From the NCBI GenBank assembly GCA_963740525.1, contig CAVUEG010000006.1, positions 1 through 64,000 of the forward strand: 64,000 bases of DNA, given 5' to 3'. Positions 24,379-36,907 of this stretch are shown piece after piece. The DNA is from CAVUEG01 sp963740525. Its GTDB lineage: Bacteria; Actinomycetota; Actinomycetes; Propionibacteriales; Nocardioidaceae. Every line of letters starts with the position of its first letter. Position 1 is the first letter of the stretch. Both the position numbers and the translations under genes were made by a program. Under the pieces are notes generated by a model, which searched no databases, had not been told where the DNA came from, and saw nothing but the letters and a program-made list of their open reading frames with translations.

Positions 24379-25046
24379 GGACGTCGTCCGGCGGACTCAC
24401 CGGCAGGATCATCGCCTGGCGGGTGAGCGCGGCGGCGCTCACCCTCGCCGGCGTTGTCGGCCTGGTCTTGTGGAGCAGCCACTCGACCACTGCCGAGACC
24501 CGCACTGGAGCCTCCGGCGCCACGTCGCCGTCGGCCGGCGTCACGGGAGCGACTGAGCCCGCCGTCGAGCCCTCGACCCTCTCCATCGCCGCCTCACGGC
24601 CCGTGCGACTGACCGTGCCTCGTCTCGGTCTCTCGACACGGTTGTCGCGGCTCGCGCTCCAGCCGGACGACACCGTCGAAGTGCCGGCCAACCCTGCCGT
24701 CGCCGGCTGGTACCGACTGGGGACGGTGCCCGGTGCCGTGGGCTCGGCGGTGATTCTCGGGCACGTGGACTCCGTGGACGGGCCGGCCGTGTTCGCCCGG
24801 CTCAGCGAGCTCTCGCCCGGCGACCGGATCGCGGTCCGCCTCGACAACGGCAGCGTCGTCCGGTTCGCCGTGCGCACGATCACGACGTACCCGAACGCGG
24901 ACTTCCCTGCCCGCCGCGTCTACACCTCGCACGGACGCCGGGAGCTCAACCTGATCACCTGCGGCGGCGCCTACGACGCCGACCGCGGCGGCTACCAGGC
25001 CAACGTCGTGGTCAACGCCCGACGCGTCTGGCACCCTGCCGCGTGA
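24375..25046 (+). CDS. Class F sortase
   Basis: This 223-residue protein has an N-terminal signal anchor (about residues 11-33), an Ala/Thr/Ser-rich spacer and a sortase barrel. Catalytic residues fit: His130 in ILGHVDS, Cys196 in LITCGG and Arg204 in DADRGGY. It would cleave a sorting motif and link the substrate to peptidoglycan or a pilin-like acceptor. The ATG overlaps the ice-binding-protein stop by 4 nt, pointing to that protein as its dedicated substrate. Confidence 0.9.
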   Translation: MRTSSGGLTGRIIAWRVSAAALTLAGVVGLVLWSSHSTTAETRTGASGATSPSAGVTGATEPAVEPSTLSIAASRPVRLTVPRLGLSTRLSRLALQPDDTVEVPANPAVAGWYRLGTVPGAVGSAVILGHVDSVDGPAVFARLSELSPGDRIAVRLDNGSVVRFAVRTITTYPNADFPARRVYTSHGRRELNLITCGGAYDADRGGYQANVVVNARRVWHPAA

Positions 25047-25059
25047 CGCCGAGCCGGGC

Positions 25060-26088
25060 TCAGCCTCCGGCCAACCCGGCCTCGGCCGGGGTCGCGTTGA
25101 ACAGCCGCAGCGCCGCGTGACCGTTCTCGGAGAAGGCCAGCACGGTGACCGAAGCCGCTCTCAACGCCATCCGCGACAGCGACTCCAGCGGGGCGTTGAG
25201 GGTGTGTGCGACGAGCACGGCGATCGGTGTCTGGTGCGAGACGGCGACAACCGTCTTGCCGGCGTACGACGCAAGCAGCGCGTCGAGTGCGGCGACCACG
25301 CGGTCTCGGACGTCGGCGAACGACTCGTCGCCACCCATCTCGGCCAGCCCGGCCACGACCTCCACCGGCTTGTCGAGGCGTTCGGCCACCAGAGCGGCCG
25401 ACTCGCTCGCCCGCTGCCGCGGTGAGGTGACGACCAAGTCGATGTCCGCGACGGCCGGCGCGAGCCAGTCCGCCGCCGCGCGCACCTGGTCGCGCCCCTC
25501 GTCGGTGAGTCCCCTGTCGCCGCCGGCGGGTCCGGTGGTGCCATGCCGCAGCAGGATCAGCGTGGTGACCACGCCTTCTCCGTGTGAGACCTGGGGAGCA
25601 TTGGTCGACGCGACGGGTCGGCCACGACCGGAGCGAGACGGAGCCGTCGCGCCCTCGATCAGGCCGTCGGCGTCACGGACGTCGTCCAGCGCCTCGTTGG
25701 CGAGCCGGTCGGCGTACGTGTTCTCCTCGCGCGGGATCCAGGTGTACGTCGTCCCGAACGGCGCGAGCCGGTTGGCCTGGGCTGCGAGCGGCTTCATGTC
25801 GGGGTGCTTGATCTTCCAGTTGCCCGACATCTGCTCGACGACGAGCTTGGAGTCCATCCGGACCGAGATGTCGGCCTCGGGCGCGAACTCCGCCGCCAGC
25901 TCCAGCCCGGCGATCAGGCCGCGGTACTCGGCCACGTTGTTCGTCGCGACGCCGATGCGCTCCCCGCGCTCGGCGATCACCTCACCGGTGACCGCGTCCA
26001 TCAGCACCGCGCCGTACGCCGCGTTGCCGGGGTTGCCTCGAGACCCGCCGTCCGCCTCGATGACGACCGACGTCCACCGTGCGGTCAT
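25060..26088 (-). CDS. Bifunctional RNase HI / histidine phosphatase
   Basis: This 342-residue fusion has an RNase H domain at residues 1-140, with EADGGSRGNPGN (Asp13), NNVAEYRGL (Glu) and RMDSKLVVEQ (Asp). The C-terminal histidine phosphatase has LILLRHGTTGPAGGDRGLTDEG (phospho-His in RHG) and VAVSHQTPIAVL. The family is common in actinobacteria: the first domain removes RNA from hybrids, the second acts like alpha-ribazole or acid phosphatase. The ATG at 26088 overlaps the zinc-ribbon gene stop (ATGA). Upstream in-frame residues are a shadow of that gene. Confidence 0.92.
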   Translation of the reverse strand: MTARWTSVVIEADGGSRGNPGNAAYGAVLMDAVTGEVIAERGERIGVATNNVAEYRGLIAGLELAAEFAPEADISVRMDSKLVVEQMSGNWKIKHPDMKPLAAQANRLAPFGTTYTWIPREENTYADRLANEALDDVRDADGLIEGATAPSRSGRGRPVASTNAPQVSHGEGVVTTLILLRHGTTGPAGGDRGLTDEGRDQVRAAADWLAPAVADIDLVVTSPRQRASESAALVAERLDKPVEVVAGLAEMGGDESFADVRDRVVAALDALLASYAGKTVVAVSHQTPIAVLVAHTLNAPLESLSRMALRAASVTVLAFSENGHAALRLFNATPAEAGLAGG

Positions 26089-26836
26089 CAGATCCCGGAC
26101 TCCAGCGTGCGCACCAGGATCCGGTCGCACTCCTCGCACCGGATCACCTCGTCGCTGGGGGTCTTCGCGATCACGCCGAGGTCGGCGGCGTTGAGAGTCA
26201 GGCGACAGCCGCCGCACTGGCGGGCGCGCAGGGCCGCGGCGCCCACGCCGTTCTTCGAGGCTCGCAGCCGCTCGTAGAGCGCCAGCAGCGGCTCCGGCAG
26301 GCCGGAGGCCGCCGTCTCGCGGTCGCGGGTGATCTGCTCGAGCTCGACCGTCACGTCGCCGGCCTTCTCATCGCGCACCGTCGTGAGGGAAGCGATCTCA
26401 CGCTCGAGCTGCTCGGCCTGGACGCCGAGGTCGCGCAGCGTCGCCTGCGCCTCCTCGAGCCGCTCCATCACGTCGAGCTCGACGTCCTCGAGGTCGGAGA
26501 TCCGACGCTCGAGCGAGTCCATCTCGTGCTGCATCCGCTCGAGGTCCTTCGGGCTGGTGATCGCGCCCGACTCCATCCGCTCGCGGTCGCGCTCCCGACG
26601 GGCCTTGACCTGCTCGACGTCGGCGTCGGCGCGCTTCTGCTCACGCGTCAGGTCGTCCGCGGCGATCTTCGCGTCACGCAGCCGGTCGGTCAGCGCCGAC
26701 TGTTGGCCGGTGAGCCGGGCGATCTCGGCGGTCTCGGGCAGGGTCGACAGCTGGTGGTTCAGCAGGTCGAGCCGGGCGTCGAGCTCCTGGACGTCGAGCA
26801 GCTTCAGCTGGGCGAACGGGTCGGCTTTCAGAACAT
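26088..26836 (-). CDS. C4-type zinc ribbon coiled-coil protein (CT398-like)
   Basis: The frame ending at 26088 encodes about 248 residues. Long coiled-coil helices with many Glu/Arg/Leu are followed by a zinc ribbon with CGGCRLTLNAADLG and CEECDRIL. Such proteins are thought to work with RNase H/Nif3-type neighbours, but their function is unknown. The natural N-terminus LKADPFAQLKLLDVQELDAR begins at a CTG (26831). The nearest ATG (26836, behind AGGAG) is one base out of frame, so either CTG is used or one base is missing at about 26832-26834. It sits between RNase H and the Nif3-like gene in a single operon. Confidence 0.8.
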
Positions 26837-26846
26837 GCTCCTGTGG

Positions 26847-27989
26847 TCAGACGCGGAAGGTCCAAGGGTCGGTGGGCGTCGTGCTGACGCGAGTCTCCAC
26901 CGTATCCCCTCGCGCTTCGACCGCCGCACGGATCCTCGCCTCGACGACCGGCAGCCACGTGGACTCCGCGGCCCAGTGGGCGACGTCGACCAGCGCCGGG
27001 CCGTCGTGCTCGCGGAACTCGGCCGCGCGGTGGTGGCGCAGGTCGGAGGTGACGTAGGCGTCGACGCCCAGGCCCAGGACCGTGTCGAGCAGCGAGTCGC
27101 CCGCGCCCGGGGTGACCGCGATCCGCTCGACCATCCGATCGGGGTCACCGGAGACACGCACCCCGTGAGCGGTCGCCGGGAGCGCCCGCGACACCTGGTC
27201 GGCGAAGTCGCGCAGGGTCATCGGTCGTTCCAACCGACCGACGCGTCCGGTGCCCCGAGCCGGACCGGAGCCGGGGTTCGCCAGCTCCAGCACGTCGAAG
27301 GCCGGCTCCTCGTACGGGTGTACGGCGCGCATCGCGGCCACGACCGCCGTACGCCGGGACCGAGGGAAGACGGACTCGATCCTCGCCTCCTGGACCAGCT
27401 CCACCTCCCCGACCCGGCCGATGACCGGCTCGGCCCCCTCCAGCGGACGGAAGCGACCCTCGCCCACCACCGAGAACGTGCAGTGGTCATAGTCCCCGAT
27501 CGCGCCCGCCCCGGCCTCGCTGATCGCCGTGCGCAGCCGGTCGGCGTCCTCGGTCGGCACGAAGGTCACCAGCTTGTCGAGCGGCTCAAGCGCGTCGTCG
27601 GGACCTTCGATCACCGACAGGTCGGTGAGTCCGAGAGCCTCGGCCAGCGCCGCGTTCACGCCCCCAGGCGCCCCGTCGGCGTTGGTGTGGGCAGCGAACA
27701 GCCCGCATCCCGCGGTGAGCAGGCGGTGCAGCGTGCGTCCCTTGGGGGTCGTGGCCGCCACCCCGTGCACGGCGAAGAGGAACAACGGATGGTGCACGAC
27801 CAGGAGGTCGGCGCCCCACTCGACCGCCTCGGCCGCGATCTCGGGGGACGGGTCGACGGCGAACATGATCCGCGACACCTCGGTGTCCGGGTCGCCGGCC
27901 ACGAGTCCGACCGCGTCCCAGTCGGCCGCCCAGGACTGCGGATACCACTCGTCGAGCAGAGCCGTCACGTCACCCAGCCGAAGCGCCAT
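26847..27989 (-). CDS. Nif3-like dinuclear metal centre protein
   Basis: This 380-residue NIF3/YqfO/GTP-cyclohydrolase I type 2 family member has the metal-binding HH of LLVVHHPLFLF (about residue 66) and AHTNADGAPGGVN. An inserted PII-like domain (about 150-240) has FVPTEDADRLR and VHPYEEPAFDV. The C-terminal half ends with SDLRHHRAAEF and VDVAHWAAEST. The family forms hexamers; its biochemical role is unsettled. It is the first gene of the Nif3-zinc ribbon-RNase H operon. Confidence 0.9.
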   Translation of the reverse strand: MALRLGDVTALLDEWYPQSWAADWDAVGLVAGDPDTEVSRIMFAVDPSPEIAAEAVEWGADLLVVHHPLFLFAVHGVAATTPKGRTLHRLLTAGCGLFAAHTNADGAPGGVNAALAEALGLTDLSVIEGPDDALEPLDKLVTFVPTEDADRLRTAISEAGAGAIGDYDHCTFSVVGEGRFRPLEGAEPVIGRVGEVELVQEARIESVFPRSRRTAVVAAMRAVHPYEEPAFDVLELANPGSGPARGTGRVGRLERPMTLRDFADQVSRALPATAHGVRVSGDPDRMVERIAVTPGAGDSLLDTVLGLGVDAYVTSDLRHHRAAEFREHDGPALVDVAHWAAESTWLPVVEARIRAAVEARGDTVETRVSTTPTDPWTFRV

Positions 27990-28036
27990 GGACGCAGGCT
28001 AGCGCGGACGGAGTCGAGGCCGCGGCGGGCGTCGGC

Positions 28037-29572
<1,536 letters not shown>

Positions 29573-29651
29573 GGCGTACCTCCGAGGCTGGTGACCAGTT
29601 GCGGTCACTCTAACCACGACGCCCCTGAGGGCATGACCGGTCACGAAGCGG

Positions 29652-29723
29652 TGGGCGCAGCAGGGATCGAACCTGCGACCACCTCCTTGTAAGGGAGGTG
29701 CTCTACCGCTGAGCTATACGCCC
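29652..29723 (-). tRNA. tRNA-Val (anticodon TAC)
   Basis: This is a 72-nt cloverleaf. Acceptor GGGCGTA pairs with TGCGCCC, and D-arm GCTCAGCGGTAGAGC is present. The anticodon stem CCTCC/GGAGG surrounds loop CTTACAA (anticodon TAC), and the T-arm contains GGTTCGATCC. CCA is not encoded. The 29724-29965 interval downstream toward the peroxiredoxin holds no gene that I can recognise. Confidence 0.95.
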
Positions 29724-29965
29724 CGGGTGTCCCAGCCAGGTGGTGCCCTGGCAGCGAGACCGGCAGCAGACTACGCGAGGGCGGACGGCCAGCGGAAACT
29801 CGTCCGGACAAGGCTGCGACCGCTGGCGTCTCGGGTCACCAGCGGTCGCAGTAGGACCATTCTGGCGCTGAGGACGCGCACCGCTAGAGGATTCGGTCAT
29901 TTCTTTCGATTTCTTTACCTTGACGGCCCGGTGGCGGCTGACACCGCCGGCAGGGCCGAGGCGGT

Positions 29966-30493
29966 TCAGACCGCCGCGGCCAGCGCGCGGGCGTGCTCCT
30001 CGAGGTCGCGCTCCTCGGCCATGGCCTGATGGACCGCCCAGCGCACGATCCCCCGCCGGTCGATCACGAAGGACGACCTCCTCGGGCACCCTTTGACCTC
30101 GTCGAACACGCCGTACGCCGCAGCGACCTGGCCGTGCGGCCAGAAGTCCGACAGCAGCGGGAACCTCAGGTCGTCGACGTCGGCGAAGGCACGCAAGGCG
30201 TACTTCGGGTCGCAGGAGACGGCGACCAGCGCGGTTCGGTCGGAGGCGAAGTCGTCGAGCCGGTCGCGGAAGCCGGTCAGCTCCTTGGTGCACACGCCGC
30301 TGAAGGCGTACGGGTAGAAGACCAGGAGCACCGCCTTCTCCTCGCACAGCTCCGCCAACGAGACCGGGGTCCCGTGCTGGTCGCGCAGCGTGAAGTCGGG
30401 GGCGCGCTCACCGACCGACGGCGACCCGTCGCCAGGCGGCTCGGGGCGCTCAGGTCGCTCAGGTGGCTCAGGAGTCGTAGTCGACGAGCTCAC
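29966..30493 (-). CDS. Peroxiredoxin (AhpE/BCP-like)
   Basis: This 175-residue thioredoxin-fold peroxidase has APDFTLRDQHGTPVSL, then FYPYAFSGVCTKEL with the peroxidatic Cys at position 68 and the conserved Pro/Thr-like context. Late motifs are FPLLSDFWPHG and RRSSFVIDRRG. The N-terminal 25 residues are Pro/Glu-rich and unstructured. An extra Cys (Cys50) could resolve the disulfide, or the enzyme may be 1-Cys. The GTG start lies inside the acyl-CoA synthetase (26-nt overlap), indicating coupling; a later start is possible. Confidence 0.88.
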   Translation of the reverse strand: MSSSTTTPEPPERPERPEPPGDGSPSVGERAPDFTLRDQHGTPVSLAELCEEKAVLLVFYPYAFSGVCTKELTGFRDRLDDFASDRTALVAVSCDPKYALRAFADVDDLRFPLLSDFWPHGQVAAAYGVFDEVKGCPRRSSFVIDRRGIVRWAVHQAMAEERDLEEHARALAAAV

Positions 30494-32087
30494 GCTTGAG
30501 GACCTTGCCAGTCGCGTTGCGGGGAAGCTCGTCGAGGAAGACGATCTCGCGCGGGACCTTGTACCGCGCCAGGTTGTCCTTCACCCAGGCCTTGAGGCCG
30601 TCCTCGTCGACGGACCCGTCCGTCACGACGAACGCCCTCAGACGCTTGCCGAACTCCTCGTCCTCGACGCCGACCGCCGCCGCCTCGGAGACCGACTCGT
30701 GCCGGGCGAGACAGTCCTCGACCTCCTTGGGGAACACGTTCTCCCCGCCGGAGACGATCATCTCGTCGTCGCGCCCCTCCACGAAGAGGTAGCCGTCGTC
30801 GTCGAAGCGTCCGATGTCACCGCTGGACATCAGCCCGTCGATGCTGTGCTTGTTCCCGCCGTCCCCGGTGTACCCCTCGAAGAGCATCGAGTTGCCCACG
30901 AAGATCCGCCCCGGCTCGCCCGGAGCGGCGGGCCGGTCGTCGGCGTCGTACAGCCGGACCACGGTGTTGCGCGGAGGCTTGCCGGCGGTGCCGGGCGCGG
31001 TCCGCAGGTCCTGCGGGTCGGCGATCGTGGCCCAGGCGACCTCGGTCGAGCCGTAGGTGTTGTAGAGGTTGTCTCCGAACTGGTCCATCCACTCGGTGCC
31101 GAGGTCACCTGGCAGCGCCGACCCGGAGGCGGCGACGATCTTCACGGTCTCGAAGTCGTGCGCGTCCTTCACCTCGTCGGGCAGCCGAAGGATCCGCTGC
31201 AGCATCACCGGGATGACCACGAGCGCGTCACAGCGGTGGTCGGTGACGGTCTCCAGCGTGACGGCCGGGTCGAACTTGCGGCGCAGGACCATCGTGGTGC
31301 CCAGCAGCATCGACATGTTCAGGTAGGCCCAGCCCCAGGTGTGGAACAGCGGTGCCGCGATGTGCACGGTGTAGCCGCTGCGCATCGGGATCCGCGAGAG
31401 GAGCGCGACCGCTGCGTCGATCCCCGCCTCGCCGCGCGGGGCGCCCTTCGGCGTCCCTGTGGTGCCGGACGTCAGGATGACCGGCCTGGTGCGGTGCTCG
31501 GGCGGGGTACGTCGCTGCGAGGAGCCGGACTCGATGAGGTCTTCGAGGACCGGCACCTCGGACGAGGGGCCACCCTCGGTCCAGGCCAGGATCCGGTCGA
31601 TCTCGACCCCGGCCCGGTCGACGAGGTCGGTGAACTCCTCGTCGTACACGATCGCCTGCGGCGACTCGCGCTCGCAGACCTCGCCCAGCTGGGGGGCGGC
31701 GAAGGCGGTGTTGAGGTAGAGGATGTCCGCGCCGAGCTTGGACAGGGCCACCGAGACGTCGACGAACCCGCGGTGGTTGCGACACAGGACCGCGACGCTG
31801 TCGCCCTCTCCGACTCCGCGTGCCTCCAGGGCGTTCGCCAGCCGGGTCGAGCGCGCGTCGATCTCCGCCCAGGTGAGCTCACCCAGCTCGTCGACGAGAC
31901 CGACCTGGTCGGGCGCCCTCAGTGCCAGGGTGCCGAAGCCGCCGGCGAACCCCATGCCCCAGTCATGCAGGCAGGTGCCCATCCGGTACAGCGTTCGGGG
32001 TGAGTACGGCCGCACGATGCCGGCCTTCGTGAGCACGGAGACGGCGACTGCCTGGTTGGCGACGAAGTCGGCGGCCTTGGACAGCAT
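30468..32087 (-). CDS. Acyl-CoA synthetase (FadD-type)
   Basis: This 539-residue ANL enzyme has LTSGTTGTPKGAPRG, FHTWGWAYLN, YGSTEVAWAT, SGDIGRFDDDGY and DDEMIVSGGENVFPKEVEDC, and ends ATGKVLKRELVDYDS. It resembles mycobacterial FadD2/FadD12-type long-chain synthetases. The ATG at 32087 is preceded by GGAGGA at good spacing; an in-frame ATG 33 nt upstream lacks such a site. A perfect palindrome lies 38 nt upstream of this start and could be bound by a TetR-type lipid regulator. The 3' end overlaps the peroxiredoxin gene. Confidence 0.9.
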   Translation of the reverse strand: MLSKAADFVANQAVAVSVLTKAGIVRPYSPRTLYRMGTCLHDWGMGFAGGFGTLALRAPDQVGLVDELGELTWAEIDARSTRLANALEARGVGEGDSVAVLCRNHRGFVDVSVALSKLGADILYLNTAFAAPQLGEVCERESPQAIVYDEEFTDLVDRAGVEIDRILAWTEGGPSSEVPVLEDLIESGSSQRRTPPEHRTRPVILTSGTTGTPKGAPRGEAGIDAAVALLSRIPMRSGYTVHIAAPLFHTWGWAYLNMSMLLGTTMVLRRKFDPAVTLETVTDHRCDALVVIPVMLQRILRLPDEVKDAHDFETVKIVAASGSALPGDLGTEWMDQFGDNLYNTYGSTEVAWATIADPQDLRTAPGTAGKPPRNTVVRLYDADDRPAAPGEPGRIFVGNSMLFEGYTGDGGNKHSIDGLMSSGDIGRFDDDGYLFVEGRDDEMIVSGGENVFPKEVEDCLARHESVSEAAAVGVEDEEFGKRLRAFVVTDGSVDEDGLKAWVKDNLARYKVPREIVFLDELPRNATGKVLKRELVDYDS

Positions 32088-32124
32088 CAGGGAGGTCCTC
32101 CTGGAGATGGGCGACCGCACTACC

Positions 32125-32139
32125 GTAACTGTCAGTTAC
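32125..32139. promoter_or_regulatory. Palindromic operator upstream of acyl-CoA synthetase
   Basis: GTAACTG-T-CAGTTAC is a perfect 7-bp inverted repeat with a single central base, between the DUF3052 gene and the synthetase start. Size and AT-bearing arms are typical of TetR-family operators that control fatty-acid genes in actinobacteria. The cognate regulator is not in the window. Confidence 0.5.
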
Positions 32140-32182
32140 AGCGGACGGATAGCCCGTCTCGAACCGCGGGTCTGCGCTGGTG

Positions 32183-32602
32183 TCAGTGCTTGGGGGCGAC
32201 CAGTCGGGTGGCTGCCCAGTCCTTGCTGACGCCGGCCGTCGTCGTCGTGGCGAGGCCTGCGATCGGGGCGGCCTCGGCGATCGCCGCCGGGTCCACGGCG
32301 TTGGGCCGGCCGACCTTGGGGGTCAGCAGCCAGATCTGGCCGCCACCGACCAGGTCGGTCAGCGAGTCCACCAGGGCGTCCACCAGGTCGCCGTCGTCGT
32401 TGCGCCACCACAGGAGCACCGCGTCCACGACGTTGCCGTAGTCACCGTCGACCATGTCTGCGTCGATCGTGTCCTCGATCTGGACCCGAAGCTCGTCGTC
32501 GACGTCCTCGTCCCAGCCCATCTCCTGAACAACCATGCCCGTCTTGAAACCCAACTGGGCCCCGGCTGTCTGGGTGGCGGAACCACCCCCGGTCGCGCTC
32601 AA
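32183..32602 (-). CDS. DUF3052 family protein
   Basis: This 139-residue protein contains QLGFKTGMVVQEMGWDEDVD and LLWWRNDDGDLVDALVDSL, the DUF3052 hallmarks, and an acidic, soluble character. The family is actinobacterial and of unknown function. The TTG start at 32602 is supported by GGAGGAG 5 nt upstream. It is divergent from aceE across a 266-nt regulatory region, an arrangement that may mean a shared control region. Confidence 0.85.
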   Translation of the reverse strand: MSATGGGSATQTAGAQLGFKTGMVVQEMGWDEDVDDELRVQIEDTIDADMVDGDYGNVVDAVLLWWRNDDGDLVDALVDSLTDLVGGGQIWLLTPKVGRPNAVDPAAIAEAAPIAGLATTTTAGVSKDWAATRLVAPKH

Positions 32603-32771
32603 CCGACTCCTCCAAACGACTCTGCCGCCCGGGCCGTCCCGGGCGAGTTGCCGCCAAGTTCACCCGACCGCGCCCGACTGCGCAACCCTGTCCCATCGCG
32701 CGCCCGTCCGGTGCGGCCTCGCGACCCTGTCGGGCGCGGTCCCCGGCCACGGCTTTCAGGGAGTTTGCGGA

Positions 32772-32832
32772 CGCCCGATCGGGCGGGGCCGGCGAGGTGC
32801 GTCTCGCCGGGTTCGGGGCTACCGATCGGTAG
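32772..32832. promoter_or_regulatory. Two GATC-centred 14-bp palindromes upstream of aceE
   Basis: CGCCCGATCGGGCG (32772-32785) and CTACCGATCGGTAG (32819-32832) are perfect palindromes sharing the CCGATCGG centre and spaced 47 bp centre to centre. The second ends 36 nt before the aceE GTG. Paired sites of similar core suggest binding of a dimeric regulator to the aceE/DUF3052 divergent promoter (inference). Confidence 0.45.
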
Positions 32833-32868
32833 ATTTCTTCAGCCCGTCCGACGTGACACGATGCAACG

Positions 32869-35655
<2,787 letters not shown>

Positions 35656-35659
35656 ACGG

Positions 35660-35741
35660 CAAGATGCGCCGCATCAGTGCGTTCTGAGCGACAAGATGCG
35701 CCGCGTCAGCGGTTTTTGAGGGGCAAGATGCGCCGCGTCAG
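35660..35741 (+). repeat. Triple 32-bp repeat cluster, locus 1
   Basis: Three copies of the 18-bp core CAAGATGCGCCGC(A/G)TCAG start at 35660, 35692 and 35724, an exact 32-bp period. The 14-bp spacers are TGCGTTCTGAGCGA and CGGTTTTTGAGGGG. The cluster fills the gap between the converging ends of aceE and the alpha/beta hydrolase. The first two copies read as tiny frames ATG-CGC-CGC...TTC/TTT-TGA. Confidence 0.9.
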
Positions 35742-35751
35742 CGGGTGGTCT

Positions 35752-36720
35752 TCACCCGGTGATGGAGGTGACGGGGGCCATCGGGCGGTCGCCGGCACCT
35801 TCGCGGATCAGCGAGTGCTGGGGCCCGTGGACCAGCAGCTCGCGCCAGTCGTCGCGGCTGTGTACGGCGGGGGCCGTGGTCCGGATGAACTCGGAGACGA
35901 TCCGGACGAACCGCTGCGGGTGGTCCTTGTGGGGGAAGTGGCCGGCGTTGGGGATGACCTCGACCCGCGCCCCGGGCGCGATGTCGCCGGCGATCACGGC
36001 GTGCTTGACCGGGATCACGGCGTCCTCGCTCCCCCAGACCACGCACATCGGCATGCCCTCGGTCAGGTAGCCACGATCCGCCATCGTCACGATCTGGCCT
36101 CGCCAGTCGACGACGGCTCGTACGACGTGGCGGATCGCGGCACGCGAGTGCCGGTCCTTGAAGGTCTCGTAGATGTCGGCGACCTCATCCAGGTCACGGG
36201 TCGGTGACATGCCCGTCCCGGCGAGCGCCCTGAGAGCCGCCTTGCCGAGGTGACGGATGCCGGGGAGAGTCGCGATCCCCATCACCTGCTGGAAGAACGG
36301 CAGCGTGATGGCCCGGATCCCCGCCGACACCTCGGGACCGATGCCGCCGGGAGCGACGAGGATCAACCGTTCGGTCCGCTCGGGGAACTGGTAGGCGAAC
36401 TGCATGGCGACACCGCCGCCGAAACTGTGACCGACCACTGTGGCGGTCTCGATCCCGAGGACCGTCAGCAGGTCCCGCATGCCGTTGGCGTAGCCACCGA
36501 CGCTGTAGTCCGCGCGCGGCTTGGCGGAGCTTCCGTGGCCCAACAGGTCCGGGGCGATCACCGTGTAGCGGCGCGAGAGCGCCTGGATGACGGGCAGCCA
36601 GGTGGTGTGGTCGCACCCGAGACCGTGGAGCAGCAGGAGGACCGGTCCCTGGCCCACCCGGAGGAATGCACGGCGGTGACCATGGATCGTGACGAACTGG
36701 ACCTCAGGAGTCTTGGTCAC
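35752..36720 (-). CDS. Alpha/beta hydrolase
   Basis: This 322-residue serine hydrolase has the oxyanion motif LLLLHGLGCDHTTW, the nucleophile elbow GHSFGG (Ser near 98), an acidic residue in VWGSEDAVIP and the catalytic His in NAGHFPHKDHPQRF. The substrate is not evident; relatives act on lipids, esters or C-C bonds. It is divergently arranged with fasR, and its 3' end faces the aceE repeat cluster. Confidence 0.88.
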   Translation of the reverse strand: MTKTPEVQFVTIHGHRRAFLRVGQGPVLLLLHGLGCDHTTWLPVIQALSRRYTVIAPDLLGHGSSAKPRADYSVGGYANGMRDLLTVLGIETATVVGHSFGGGVAMQFAYQFPERTERLILVAPGGIGPEVSAGIRAITLPFFQQVMGIATLPGIRHLGKAALRALAGTGMSPTRDLDEVADIYETFKDRHSRAAIRHVVRAVVDWRGQIVTMADRGYLTEGMPMCVVWGSEDAVIPVKHAVIAGDIAPGARVEVIPNAGHFPHKDHPQRFVRIVSEFIRTTAPAVHSRDDWRELLVHGPQHSLIREGAGDRPMAPVTSITG

Positions 36721-36907
36721 GTGCTGCCCTTCGTTGAGATCGGCTCCGCGAAGTTAACCAGAACCCGAGTCAGATGTGGCCGACTGGCCTTGTCCTGTTG
36801 GGGAAATGACCACTTGGTGAACCGAGCCTGCCCACCCGGAACGACTTTCACACGTGCCCAGGCGTGAGGTCATCCCCCCAGTGGACTAGTCGGCATAGGC
36901 TCAAGGC

